Positions 46,810 through 58,905 are shown, counted from the first letter of the stretch. The stretch: DNA of 64,000 nucleotides from Episyrphus balteatus (GCF_945859705.1 NC_079135.1:126598551-126662550), one strand, 5' to 3'. The notes: generated by a model from the letters alone, not told the origin. Made by a program: numbers and translations.

Positions 46810-47850
46810 CTTTAAGAGTATTATGAGTATTATCCGAAACATAATTATCCACAAATATCCAGGATATTCAAAAGATATTATATAAGCTGGATAAGACGAA
46901 TATCAAATTATCGCTCAAAATTGTTGCAGGGATTCTTAATTATCTGGATAACTGGGATGTTCATAGGATGTTCATAGGATGTTCAAAGAAATTGAATAAT
47001 ATTCTGATTTGAACGTGTTTCGGATACTAACAGTATTCATTATCTGAAACACACATACCGGATAAGGTTAATACTCGATATTTGGGTATCAAATATTTGA
47101 TTTTCACATCCAGATAAGATAAGCACTTATTTGAGTTCATACATTATTTCGGATATACATGAATGAAATCGATTTCTGACAGTAAACTCCTTCGGATAAA
47201 CATAATACTACTCAAAAAAGAATATTTCATATCCAGATATTCTCCGGATTAGATGAGCATCATATAAGTGCTCATAATTGCTTCAGATAATACAAAGAGT
47301 CTACGGAAAGTTCAAATCATACCGATCCCTGACCCTAGACTCTTTCGGATAAACATCAAAATATTGCATTTTTTTATGTCAATGAATACTGGTGACAATG
47401 AATGCGTGTCTTGATGTCTTTTCGGTAGCCAAAATTGTTCCTAAGGACAGTAATATGCAATCATGCCATTAAATTTTTAAGGATAAATTATATTACCATT
47501 GAAGAAGTAAACACAAGATCTCCGGATTCTTACCGGATAAGATGAATATCAAGTCAATTTTCACAACTGTATCATATATCCAATTATATCCAGCTATTTG
47601 AGATGATAACAAACTCTGGAATTGTTAGTTTTCGGATATCCAATACTAAACGATCTAGGTGCATTTAATATTGATTATCCGAATATTATTCAAAGAAGAT
47701 TAACATACGAGTAAGATCTTATCATAGGTTCTTACGGATAACTAATATACTACACAAAAAAGAAAATATTGGATGTCTGGATATTATCCGGATAAAGAAT
47801 TCTTGCGACCTTTGTTTTTTGTGGATATCCTAACATTATCCGAATAAGAA
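46810..47850. repeat. TATCCGGATA-rich degenerate repeat tract
   Basis: Words such as GGATAA, TATCCGG, CGGATAT and ATATCC are strongly over-represented. A longer block, with CTCAAAAAAGAATATT at about 47214 and CACAAAAAAGAAAATATT at about 47753 each preceded by CGGATAA and followed by CGGAT, repeats after about 540 bp. Because the words are self-complementary, both strands show them. Origin unknown. Confidence 0.55.
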
Positions 47851-48401
47851 AAATAACGTAAAAAGTGTCTGTGTTTTATCCATATGTTATAATTCTTCTG
47901 ACTCCAGTTTACAACATCATCACATAAACAAAAAATAAATAAATATTGACAACAACGAAATCTCTTGGGACACAATTTCTTGCACCTGCTTCATCACACA
48001 CAGCTACTTTATCATTTTCCAAGAATATCAACACTTTCTTCGCAGAAACTTCATTATAAATTAACAAAAAAAGAATCTCAGTAATCCATTATTTACAATT
48101 CAATCTTATCCGAGCATAGAATCTAACGCCTTATTAATTAAATTGCTCCGAATAATATCACGATAATTGCCGCACCATACCAACCAAAGTGCTTCACCAC
48201 ACGAAGACAAGACATCTTTCTCGCTGTTTTCTTCGTCGCGGTCGTTGGTCGTTGTAAAGTAGCTTCAGAAGAACAAACCCAAACCAAAAAACATCTTTTT
48301 GTCCAATCTGTGCGCGAGCACAGATCGCATAACAATCAAGATTACAGAAACAGAAACCACACAGCTTCGTCAGGACATCGACGACAGACAACACACTATG
48401 G

Positions 48402-48440
48402 AGTTGGTTGCTTATATAGAAGACAACTGCGTGTGTAGCA
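48402..48440 (+). CDS. Candidate short first coding exon (very tentative)
   Basis: An ATG in an acceptable context opens MELVAYIEDNCVC and runs into a consensus splice donor CA|GTAAGT at 48441. The preceding 100 bases are relatively GC-rich, like a 5' UTR. There is no homologue I recognise and no proven downstream exon. A chance donor is quite possible. Confidence 0.15.
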
Positions 48441-48859
48441 GTAAGTTGTTTTTGCCAGATCCGATTCCGATCTTAGAAACCTTAGCTTCTTTAAGCGAAA
48501 GGGAGCAGCGTGAGATCATGAAGAGATAGATAGGTATTTACCAGTGCGAGGAATGGAACGTTTCGTTGTCTTCTCGTCGTCGTTGTTGTCTTCCAAGACG
48601 ACGACATCTAATTCTCTTGTGACTCAGCTGTGTAGTCTACCGTCTGGGTGCTGAAGTTTCTTTGCAATGCTCATTGATGGTGACTTTGTACGCATGTCTT
48701 AATTAGTTTATAATTATCGGTGGTACATTCCAGACGGTTGGAAGCTGATATCTTATAGCAGACGCTCCTTCCTCGGATATCCAGATAAAAAACAGGCACT
48801 TTAATTTTTTTTTACAAATTTTTGAGATAATCCAGCGTTACCACAATTGTATACCAAGT

Positions 48860-49640
48860 GAAATTGTAAATTGTAAATTGTAAATTGTAAATTGTAAATT
48901 GTAAATTGTAAATTGTAAATTGTAAATTGTAAATTGTAAATTGTAAATTGTAAATTGTAAATTGTAAATTGTAAATTGTAAATTGTAAATTGTAAATTGT
49001 AAATTGTAAATTGTAAATTGTAAATTGTAAATTGTAAATTGTAAATTGTAAATTGTAAATTGTAAATTGTAAATTGTAAATTGTAAATTGTAAATTGTAA
49101 ATTGTAAATTGTAAATTGTAAATTGTAAATTGTAAATTGTAAATTGTAAATTGTAAATTGTAAATTGTAAATTGTAAATTGTAAATTGTAAATTGTAAAT
49201 TGTAAATTGTAAATTGTAAATTGTAAATTGTAAATTGTAAATTGTAAATTGTAAATTGTAAATTGTAAATTGTAAATTGTAAATTGTAAATTGTAAATTG
49301 TAAATTGTAAATTGTAAATTGTAAATTGTAAATTGTAAATTGTAAATTGTAAATTGTAAATTGTAAATTGTAAATTGTAAATTGTAAATTGTAAATTGTA
49401 AATTGTAAATTGTAAATTGTAAATTGTAAATTGTAAATTGTAAATTGTAAATTGTAAATTGTAAATTGTAAATTGTAAATTGTAAATTGTAAATTGTAAA
49501 TTGTAAATTGTAAATTGTAAATTGTAAATTGTAAATTGTAAATTGTAAATTGTAAATTGTAAATTGTAAATTGTAAATTGTAGATTGTAAATTGTAAATT
49601 GTAAATTGTAAATTGTAAATTGTAAATTGTAAATTGTAAA
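48860..49640 (+). repeat. Heptanucleotide satellite (TAAATTG)n, about 111 copies
   Basis: About 780 bp of the 7-base unit TAAATTG with essentially one visible substitution (a TAGATTG unit near 49582) and no indels. A few degenerate units trail at 49640-49655. Because 7 and 3 are coprime, all frames lack stops for long stretches on the minus strand, creating a false 288-residue frame. Simple 7-bp satellites are known from Drosophila virilis (AAACTAC, AAATTAC); similarity of type is not evidence of homology. Confidence 0.97.
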
Positions 49641-50202
49641 TAATATAAATTGTAGTAATATTTTCACACGCTTGCCGATACTTACTTTTACTTCCTCGTG
49701 GTCTATAGAAGTTGAAGTCTGATTGCTAAATCAATTTGAGCTAAAACTTCGTCTTTAAACAGAAACACCGCCTAATGCAATACCAATGACTCCGTGTGAC
49801 AGAATTGTAGATCGGAAAAAACCCAAAGCGGAAACTATTTGTTCTCATACGTGTTTACCCTTTAGAAACCAACAAAAAAACAGAACAACAATCTCCATTT
49901 ATGTACCTTAACTCAAGCTGTGTTTGCCTGCGTTTGCGTAAAACTATTGCAATTGCTCTCGATCGCATGATGATATTTTGTTTCTTAACCGAGAATGGAG
50001 AAAATGCAAATAAAACATTTTTAGCACTACAAGTCGTCTCAGGAAAAGTAAACACAATACATTCCCTATTCCCTGAGATGTTCCGTGCTACAATTTACAA
50101 CTCAATTTACGTTAGCAAAATCGTGACAAAACCCGACTTACTTCTGGCAATGGTGTCGGTCTACAATAATACCTCTACGACTTGGAAGTTTCTCATCCGC
50201 AG
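49641..50202. other. Low-copy-looking stretch with an unassigned open frame
   Basis: A plus-strand frame of 163 codons runs 49901-50392, but its translation shows no family motif and a competing frame looks more protein-like after 50203. I do not call it a gene. Confidence 0.3.
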
Positions 50203-50328
50203 TCCAACCACATGGGCAATCTGCATAAAGGCATCAAGCCAAATGAAACTTATTCAAAAGATCCACTCTGGACATGGATATTCAATCCAAATGGTTGCAA
50301 TTGCAACAACAAAATGCGAGGAAACTGA
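50203..50328 (+). CDS. Candidate terminal exon (very tentative)
   Basis: Following a polypyrimidine-rich acceptor (TTTCTCATCCGCAG), the frame encodes 41 residues including GIKPNETYSKDPLWTWIFNP and GCNCNN before a stop. AATAAA lies at 50427-50432. Composition looks protein-like, but no family is recognised and no upstream exon is established. It may be noise. Confidence 0.15.
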   Translation, partial: SNHMGNLHKGIKPNETYSKDPLWTWIFNPNGCNCNNKMRGN

Positions 50329-50584
50329 AAACCCTTTGATGCGGATTGTTTGTTTGTTTTTTTTTTCTGAACTCTTCTTTAAACTTGGTTGAAAGTAGAT
50401 TTTGGAAATTCTTGTTCCTATAGACAAATAAAGGTTTGTTGGTTTTTGCCTGATCTTTTTAGAGTTTTGCGTGTTGTTTAGCATTTATTTGGTGCTATAT
50501 CCTAAGCATTTTACTCCAAACTTGTAAACATTTGTATTTCATAGGATCGAAACGCAAACCTTAAAAGAACTCACGATATACAGA

Positions 50585-51450
50585 CAGGGTGTTCCAAATC
50601 AAGCACACTCTTTTACTAAGTATCTGCTCCTTTTTGGTACTTCATATACTTTAAACCCAGTAGACAGATAAATGGAAAAATTAGGAGGCTTCATAATACT
50701 ATGTCCTTTACCTTCATTTTCAAATTAAATTCACCATTTTGCTTTTAAAAAAAATTCTTTTGCAAACCAAATTCACCCGTTTGCAATTTTGCAAATTTAC
50801 ATTTTTTACATTTTGAAAATTTAATGCTTCAATTTAGTAGTTCACATTTATCCCGGATCAACAAAATTAGGTTCTTATGGATTACGGAAAATGAAAGAAC
50901 CAGAATGTAATTATTTTTATTTTAAGTTCACGACGTTTCAGCCTTGAGGGCGCTTTTTAAGCGAACTTCAAACAGCAAACAAGATGCTGCTAACGATAGC
51001 TCATTTGTTAAGTTACGGTTAGTAATTTAGGAGTTATGAAGGAAAGTACATGGCAAACAAATTTTGATTATTAAGGAGTTGGTAAATGAATTCATGGTAT
51101 ACAAGGTGTTCCAAACACACTTATTACAGTTATCTCAAATGTTTTTGCTATACTGCCGTGGTTGACGAAACTCAATTCCAGGAGCCAATTAAGTAACCCT
51201 TTTTAAAATTAAATTCGCCATTTTTCCAGGTAAATACAGTGCTTTGCAAACCAAATTTACCCTTTTGCAATTCAAATTCACATTCTGAAAATCAAAATGA
51301 AATCTATTTATTTACTCACGACAAAAATTAAATGCATGTGTTATTTAATTTTGATTTTGGTGTGTTATCAACAAGGCTAAGGTTTTAATTTACATTATTT
51401 GCATTCCACATACACTGTGGCGTATACGTGCTTTTTTTGTATTTATTTTT
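50585..51450 (+). repeat. Diverged tandem duplication of about 480-525 bp
   Basis: AGGGTGTTCCAAAT at 50587 is matched by AAGGTGTTCCAAAC at 51109. TTTTGCAAACCAAATTCACC near 50758 is matched by GCTTTGCAAACCAAATTTAC near 51241. An inverted form, TTGAAACACCCTTTAG, near 53206 may be the far end of one larger inverted-repeat element spanning 50585-53220. Confidence 0.5.
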
Positions 51451-52035
51451 TTTTGCGTTTTTTTAAACCACATGTTCAAGGGTAGGGAAGAGAAAGACGG
51501 TTGATCAAGCTAGAAACTTTATGGCCATATGATAAATTAATTAAAAGTATTTAAAACTTTTAATGGAATGAGGCCCGATGGGACAACTCTAAAAAATTTA
51601 ATTTTTTTTTTTGAAAAGATGATACCTATATCGCGTCTTTAGGTTTAATCTATTTAAATTTTTCACGTGAGAAGGTTTTTATTTTAGAGAAATTATGGGA
51701 TTTGCAGCTCGTGACGAAACACCTAGTGAATAAAATGCAACACCTGTAAAGTTCAATAAGTGTTGCAGTTGAAATTATAACCAAGATCCGAAAGAGTTTT
51801 TACATCCAGGGTAAAAGGGTGTTTTTTTCGACAGAAAAATTTAGATTTTATAACTTAAATTTTATTTTGGAATAATGAGCCAGATTATAGGGTTTTTTTT
51901 AAATTCTGAAATATATAAAAACAAACCATTTTGTTGTAAAACAAAATAAAATCATTTACATATATATACTATCATCCTCCCTCCGAAATTTAAATTCAGT
52001 TATAAAATCCAACATTTTATATCAACCGTTAATAA

Positions 52036-52873
52036 CACTGGGTAATAATAACCAACTTTTAAAATATAGTACGTTTTATAGGGCTATAGTAAAATCGAAT
52101 TATGTATTTTTTTTTTTTTCAAATTTGGAACTAACAATATTTTTTTGACCTTCAGCATTTGCAATAATTCTAGCCTCGTCAGTTTTCAACCGGTTTCAGT
52201 GATTTTACTCTTGACAAGATATTTAGAAAATGTAAATGGTGTATAAAACATGTCGTTTAGATGAAAAAAAAACAAGACTTTATAAGGTCAAAAATGTCCA
52301 AAATCATTTTTTTCCCTTTTTTCATCGATTTTAAAAACATCTTATTTTTAACCCTCTATAGGCACACCTCTTTTTTGCGAATTTGGTTTATACTTTTTCA
52401 TGGCGGTAGAACTTTTTTCGGTCTCACTATTTTATGGAGAGTTATATATAAAATTGATATAGAATTTTCCGAGGAATTCGAATACTGTATTCACAATTCT
52501 AAAAAAATGTATTTTCACCCTTATAAAGACACTTTTCTGTGACCACTTTTCATTTTTGTCCTGCCAAATTCACACTCGTGTGCCGACAGAGGGTTAATGA
52601 ATATTTATAAGCAATAAATATTTCCAAATTTAACGGTTGAGAATCGACTGTGAAAAAAAATTAAAAAAATAAAAACAGGTAAAATAACTACTCAAATCGG
52701 TTGAAAATTAATTAGATTAAATTTTTGCCGAAGGTAAAAAAAAACATTTTTGCCTCTACATCCAGATTTTTGGGGAATATTAAAATTTGTACAAACCATT
52801 TTGTTATCAGTGAGACAAGCCCTTTAAAACGTTATAGTTCTTCGCCCGAGTATTTTGTAAGCGTTAAACAGTG
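52036..52873. mobile_element. FB1-family foldback, shorter copy
   Basis: It begins CACTGGGTAATAATAACC and ends TTTGTAAGCGTTAAACAGTG, with TAA on both sides (52033-52035 and 52874-52876). Internal pieces match FB1: TTTTTGACCTTCAGCATTTG with ATTCTAGCCTCG on the left and ATCCAGATTTTTGGGGAATA with GTGAGACAAGCCCT on the right. The middle of FB1 is missing, and the centre carries unrelated AT-rich sequence. Confidence 0.75.
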
Positions 52874-52876
52874 TAA

Positions 52877-54700
52877 TGGTTCAAAATTTTTAATTTTTAC
52901 CTATTTCAAAAGTTGGATCTTATCTTTCGTTTTCGACACTCTATAGAGTATCATCATAGAGAACGTAGCATAGTCTGTAACTACCATATAAGAATAACGC
53001 ATTTTGCGATACCTCATTCGTTAAATTCTTTTAAGTAATTTAAGAGTTATGAGGGAACTTATCGATTTTAAATACCCAACCCTGTTTCGGTACGTAGATG
53101 GCGATAAAAGGATAAAAGAATAAGATACTTATGGGTAGAACAGTCTGACTAACTCAACTTTTATTTCTTTCTACATTTTCTACATGTTCGGGTTCCTTTA
53201 TGCTTGAAACACCCTTTAGAGAGTAAAGATCATTTAGGACTTCAATTTGCAAATTGTAACATTTGTACCTAAAAGGTGTTGCTTCTTGTTATTTTGTTTA
53301 AGGATATGGTCAGTGTGGGTGCTCTTTAAAGATTTATTTGTAAGATGGAAAACTTGCAAGCATCAACTGGACAAACTAATTATTTGCTTGCTCTGTATTT
53401 TTTTTTATTTTTCAAAATGAACTTTGCTTTGAAATGCAAATAGGAAGCTAATTAGGAAGACTTAAGATGGAAGTGAAGAGTAGATAGTCACTTTCGAGTG
53501 GACCTATTGCGTGAGCATTTGTGTAGTTAGGAAAGAAGCATGAAATGATTTGAGATAGTAAATGTTTTAAAAAGAGGGTGTGGAAACATTTCAAAAAATT
53601 ATAAGGTTCACGAAAAAATCAAACAAAATCCCATCAAATGTGAATGATAACAATTTTCCTCATCACTAAATAACCAAATTAACGGCAGAATCGCAATAAC
53701 ATGATCCAGACATTAAACTAAATAATATATAAATGTCGGATGTGGTCTCGTCCTTTAGATTTTATAGGAGGATGTATAAAAAGATTGGAGGTTCCGTTGT
53801 TGGGAAGAAAACAAGGAAAAATGGTTACGCGTAAAAGCTTGTACGAATAAAATTTCATTTTCATTATTTTCTCGCTCCATTTGCCTGCCTGCGCACACAT
53901 CGTGAATTGCTTTTAAGTGAAACAAATTGCTACCGCAGATCCTCGCTAGCTGGCTGACTGGCTGCAATGTGTGGTTGTGAATGAATGAAAGATGTCACAC
54001 GACAAGGACATTTGCTGGCAAGGAAAAAAACCTATCTCATATGTACACAAATAATAGTATTTTTTTTTTATTTCTTCTTATATTGTTGTGTATGTTTTTG
54101 GAAGTAGATTTTCATTTAAAGAAAAAATTTACAAATGTGGGATTCTCCATCACTGACTAAAGGCTAATGTCAGTTTTATTAGAATTGCAGGATTTTATTT
54201 AGTCACGAGGCGTCTAGAAAAATGTGTTTTTGTCTTCGTGGAATATGCGTCGTTGGGAAGAAATAAAAATTCTTTATTTTTGAAGGGCAACAGAGGTGAC
54301 ATAAAACATGAATCAAGACCATCTTCACATACGAAATGTTTTCTAATGTATTGAGTTTTCCAGTGGAAAGGAAAAAGTATTGTTTTTTAAATGGGAGTGA
54401 GAAAACCATGAAGTCAACATTTCATCAGGTTTTATTGCTTTTTTGCTATCAAGAAAAGGAAATGTCATAAAATATATAAGAACAACAATAAAACTGTTTT
54501 TAAGGAAAAACTTTGACAAAAAATCATGAAAGATGTTAAAGAGAAAAATTCCATTTCAAATGTTTATATCGACACATCATTTTACTATATGTAGAAACTA
54601 GAAATGATGAGCAATAAGATTTTTGGTAGCATAGGTTTTTGTTTTGCGGGAAACGACGTAACAATAGAACGTAGTTCAAAATACCTTTATATTAGATACC
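52877..54700. other. No recognised gene
   Basis: AT-rich to moderately balanced. The end of a possible larger element lies near 53206-53220. Nothing coding is supported. Confidence 0.35.
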
Positions 54701-54703
54701 TAA

Positions 54704-54857
54704 TGCCGACTTTTCATAAGTCGATTTTAGCCACACGATATGTCGCACGGCTAAAGTCGACTAGGATTCTTCTAGGGGGATCCTCTTAAGTCACACCAGT
54801 CGATTTACGCCGAAGAGCTTCGCTGCACGAAAAAAATCGACTCGTGAATAGTCGGCA
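54704..54857. mobile_element. TGCCGACT miniature element, 154 bp
   Basis: The left end TGCCGACTTTTCATAAGTCG and right end CGACTCGTGAATAGTCGGCA form a terminal inverted repeat of about 25 bp with few mismatches. TAA duplications flank it (54701-54703 and 54858-54860). The interior has further GTCGACT and CGATTT palindromic words. It is non-coding. Confidence 0.8.
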
Positions 54858-55015
54858 TAACCATTTAAAATTGAAGCTTTTAAATAAGTCATTGAGATTA
54901 GACTTTTTTGGTTCGAATACATTTAACTGTTAAAAATGGGAATGGGTCGAAATTCTAGCTTTCAAAATTGAGCTTTTTCACGAAAATTGTGTTTTTCAGA
55001 ATTCTGCTTTTTTAT

Positions 55016-55255
55016 TACCGACTTCCAAAAAAGAGGAGGTATTCAATTCGTCTGTATTTTTTTTTATATTTTTTTTTTTTATGTTTGTTACCTCATAACT
55101 TTGAACTAAGTGAACCAATTTTGATAATTCTTTTTGTAATGGAAAGCTGGTTCCTGCAGTGTGGTCCCATTTCAATTTCGTCGAGTTATGGCTGTATAAA
55201 CTATGACAAAAAAACATTAAAACCCAGTTTTGATCCATGGAAGTCGGTTTTGTTT
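55016..55255 (+). mobile_element. ACCGACTTCC miniature element, copy iii (240 bp, most complete)
   Basis: It begins TACCGACTTCCAAAAAAGAG and ends CATGGAAGTCGGTTTTG. The uninterrupted internal order (GGAGGTATTCAATTCGTCTG, TTTTGATAATTCTTTTTGTA, GTGTGGTCCCATTTCA) serves as the reference for the split copy at 21242..21891. Confidence 0.75.
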
Positions 55256-55382
55256 TTTTTATAAAAATGATTATATATTTTTCTGTAATTTTTAAAATTC
55301 TGCTTTTCATAATTCTGCCAGCATATATATGAAAAAAAAACATGTTTTTTTTCATAGCATATGTGTTTACTAAGCAAATTTA

Positions 55383-55901
55383 GGGCCAATTTATTGAGCC
55401 TCCATTAAATTTTGAAATTTGTCGTTTTAGTTAACAGCTTTGTTAATCTATTGACGTCTTTTTCCATCATTAAAAATTCATTTAATTCACTCTGCTTTAG
55501 TTAAAGTCTTTACTTTTAATGGAAACTTAAAATTTAAAACTCCATTAAAAATATCCCAGGGATTTTTTATTTTTTTTGAAAAATTTAACTGTCAAAAGAG
55601 TACGATTTTGTCAAAATATATTTTGCAGCTAAAACGCCAAACAAAAATCCACAGGCGGTGTTACGATATGCCAGTGGAAACCAAAGGCTGAAAATATTGC
55701 AATTTTTTTAAATGCCTCTTAAAAGGTCATGTGTTTAACTAAAACGACTTTTAAATTTAATGCTCAATTAGTTAATGATGCCAAACTTCAAAAATATCCT
55801 TAAAACAGACTGAATTAAACGAATTTGGTATTTAATTTTAAAATTCCCTTTTTTAATGGCGATTTTAGTATAAGTATAATGGAGAGTCAATAAATTGGGC
55901 C
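55383..55901. mobile_element. Harbinger-type miniature element, 519 bp
   Basis: The ends are GGGCCAATTTATTGAGCCTC and GAGAGTCAATAAATTGGGCC, an inverted repeat of about 25 bp. TTA flanks both sides (55380-55382 and 55902-55904). GGGCC ends and a TTA duplication are hallmarks of PIF/Harbinger (Tourist-like) elements. No transposase is encoded. Confidence 0.8.
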
Positions 55902-56760
55902 TTAGTAATTTAAGTTTAGAACTTTTCAAATCTGTTTGTTGGTTAACTGTGTCAATATTTTTCAAAATGCATAGGCTGACTTTCTTGCAACTCGCATCTA
56001 TACAGCGTTGAAATTTAATTAAAAACGATGTTGTGTGATACCTATAAAATATTCCTCTTATTATTCAATTTCTTGAACATTAATTTTTATTTCATAAACT
56101 AATAAATTTTTAATAATTTTGGGATCGGGTCAAAATTCTGCCTTCAAAATTCTGCTTTTCAAAATTCTGCTTTTTTAACGAAAATTCTGTTTTTCAAAAT
56201 TCTGCTAGCATAATACTTGAACAAAAAAATTCTGCCAATTCTTTTTTTTTTTATAGCATATGCGCTGACTAAAGAAAAATACACCTCATTAATGTAATTC
56301 AACATTTGTACTTTAATAAATTTTTTTTGTTTAAGTGTCGCAAATATTTTTTAAAATGCATAGACTGACTTTCTTTCAAATAAAATCTATAACTTATTGG
56401 AACCGATGTTGGTTGATACAATATATTCCTTTTCTTATTCAAATTTTTGAATATTCATCATAATATATATTTTGAATTGTTAAGTATTAAAAACCTTTTC
56501 TTAATATTTTTAAATTTATTCATTTATAAAACAAAAATTAATATGCATTCAAAGAATGACAAATTATGTAGGTAAGTAATCAAATAAGTAGATAATTTTT
56601 CAAGAAGATGATTTTACAGAATTTTGCAATAAATTAAAAAAGGGTTAAAGAATTTTGAAAAGCAGAATTTTGAAAAACAGAATTTTTAAAAGCAGAATTT
56701 TGTTAAGCAAAATTTTGACAAAAGAATTTCGACCCCGGCAAATTTTTGACCCCAACCCAA

Positions 56761-57149
56761 TTATTTTTCGAAAATATTAAACATTAAAACATTGACAAAG
56801 TACATAAGTAGCTATATACCTAATCAATTAAGCAGACAACTTTACGAGTAGATGATTTACAAAATTCTGGAAAAAATTCAAATTTTTTTTTGGTTTTTTG
56901 CTGGATTTTGTAAAACAAAACAGCATTATTTAAAGCAGAATTTTGGAAAACACAATTTTGAAAAAAGATCTTGGCGGAATTTTGACTCCAACTCAGCATG
57001 TTGTTTTTTCTCAAAACAGACTGCTAAGATTTTGACTGAAAAAAAAAAAAAAAAACACTTTTACTGTCTAAGGTCGTACTATACCTTCCTTTGAAATTGA
57101 AAAATAAAGAAATTGTACAAATATTATATTAATGTGAAAATTAATTAGC
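56761..57149. other. AT-rich stretch with TTTTGAC / GAATTTTG words
   Basis: Further diverged GCAGAATTTTGGAAAACA words suggest a third degraded part of the neighbouring repeat. Poly(A) at 57040-57055. Confidence 0.35.
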
Positions 57150-57720
57150 TTTTTCATTGGAAAAAATAAAAAAAAAATCATGAACAAAAAAGTTTTTTAA
57201 TTTTTTTTTTTAAATTTGAATACCTACATAAAATCCTTTAAAATTATTAGAAATATGTATGTGTGTGTGAGCTTTGAATTAAATCGATCTATCTTATAAC
57301 AAGATATGCGTAAATAACCAAAATGTCAGTTTTCTCAAAAAACAGCAACGTCAAATTTTCACTACCCCAATTTTTTGAAAAACACTAAAAACGAAGTTGG
57401 ATTAGAATAGTTTAGATCAAAATGCAACTACACCAAATTTAATGGAAACCGTTAGAACCGTTTTTTAGAAAATTGCAATAACTCAAATATTTTGTTTGGG
57501 AGGTACACTTTAAATGAGTAATTAAAAAAAAAACAACCTTGGAGAAACGAAAAAATCATCTGTACCAAATTTCAAGAAAATCCGTCCACCCATTAAAGCC
57601 GCAGTTTGATGTACCTACAGATGGAAGTTAAGACCACTCTTTTGGACTTCTCCATCATAGTAATGTTAGTTTAGATAAAAACCTCAAACATTTTTTCAAT
57701 ACTTGCTCTATAGAGCAAGT
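57150..57720 (-). mobile_element. ACTTGC-ended short element, copy C (degraded)
   Basis: It has the internal order of copy B: AACCGTTAGAACCG, AAATCATCTGTACCAAATTT and GACTTCTCCATCATAGTAAT, ending ACTTGCTCTATAGAGCAAGT. The GT-rich part is mostly lost and the left end is not clear. Confidence 0.5.
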
Positions 57721-57844
57721 AAAAAATTACATTTTTTTTTTATTAACATTTATTTCTTAATTGCACAAAAAACTTTTTGTTTTTGTTAATTTTTTGAAAC
57801 TTTAAATTTGTACAAAAAATTTTTAAGATTATTTTTATGTTTTT

Positions 57845-57890
57845 ACATAAGAGCAAGTGCGTGCAACCCAGTCTTGCATTTAATTTTTTT
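57845..57890 (+). repeat. End fragment of the ACTTGC / repeat E type
   Basis: ATAAGAGCAAGTGCGTGCAA followed by CCCAGTCTTGCATTTAATTT matches the ends at 7120, 11031 and 20930. It is followed by a run of about 20 T. Confidence 0.6.
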
Positions 57891-57910
57891 TTTTTTTTTT
57901 TTTTTTTTTT

Positions 57911-58540
57911 GACGTGATAACGTCTTATAAATCGATGACGCCATTTTCTAACGTTACACTCTCGCACTTTCGCAGTGCGGCAAAAAATTTCAATTAAAAA
58001 TAAACTATTAGAGATACAAAAATCTTCTATAGCTTATTTGAAAGATAATAACCTTAAGCTTAATCCAAATGAAAAATTAGGCGTTTGATACGGATTTTTT
58101 CCAACACTCTGCGTTTCGAAATATGAATTTTTGAAAAACACCTTGTTTTTTAGGGAAATTTTTGGATAATTTTTGATTTTTAGCTTTTTTTTGGAGCGTT
58201 CAAAAAATCTCAAACTTATAGGACATGTAGGTTTTGGCCTTATGCATACATGTGCAAACTTGGAATCGTTTAGTGAATTTTGACTGAATAACGGAAGAAA
58301 CAAGTTTTTAAAAAACACGTGTTTTGACCGTTTTTAACCGATTTTCATCGTTTTTTATTTTTATCTTTTTTTCTTTAATAGATACAGGAATAAAATATGT
58401 GGAGTAATGATAGACCATGACTACGACTACGAAATTTGCGAAAAACCTCAAAACACCAGTGGAGATCTATTGCCCCCCGAACAGCCACCAGTGTGGGAAG
58501 TACCGTAATCTCAGTTTAGAATTTCGACATGGTTGACTTT
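57911..58540. other. Unassigned stretch
   Basis: It starts GACGTGATAACGTC, a short palindrome, and contains CTCTCGCACTTTCGCAGTGC. It looks like part of a dispersed element but has no second end that I can identify. Confidence 0.3.
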
Positions 58541-58905
58541 AAAAAATTCTAACTTCTCTTGTAGGCATCTTTGAAATGAGATTGATACGTCATATAAAAG
58601 GTTAAAAAATAAGCTTTCACATGGTTTATATTTTTTATAGGTTGTCAAACAAAAAATTGATTCCATAGCCTGAGAACATAAAAATAAATGTTTTTTTCCT
58701 TTTTTTATGAAATTTGATCGAGTTCAAAAAATTCTAGCTCTTTTTGTAGATGTCTGATAGACCTGATCGATATATGTGTTTTCAGCTAAGACAATAAGCT
58801 TACAGATGGTATAACATTTTTTATAGGTTGTTAGGGAAAAAAATGGAATTAATGACGTGAGAAGATAAAAATTCATGTTTTTTTTTGCTTTTTTTTGATG
58901 AAAAT
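58541..58905 (+). repeat. Two diverged tandem copies of about 187 bp
   Basis: AAAAAATTCTAACTTCTCTT at 58542 and AAAAAATTCTAGCTCTTTTT at 58728 start parallel blocks. Each continues with a TTTTTTATAGGTTGT motif and then a GAGAAGATAAAA or GAGAACATAAAA motif. Confidence 0.65.

Larger units (their letters stand above)
54946..56760. repeat. TTCAAAATTCTGC element copies in tandem, with inserts
   Basis: Clusters of TTCAAAATTCTGCTTTT occur at 54955-55010, 55285-55320 and 56130-56210, and inverted (GAATTTTGAAAAGCAGAATT) at 56640-56720. GGGTCGAAATTCT near 54945, GGGTCAAAATTCTGCC near 56126 and the inverted AGAATTTCGACCCC near 56725 look like ends. A block with GCTGACTTTCTTGCAA near 55974 recurs as GACTGACTTTCTTTCAA near 56362. 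Two copies of one element therefore lie side by side; the first carries the inserts at 55016..55255 and 55383..55901. Confidence 0.55.

Noticed and set aside
48801..49667. 288-residue open frame on the minus strand
   Set aside because: It is produced by the stop-free 7-bp satellite; the protein is a simple seven-residue repeat with no non-repeat core.
49901..50392. 163-residue open frame
   Set aside because: No recognisable motif; a different frame looks more protein-like at its 3' part, so the long frame is probably chance.
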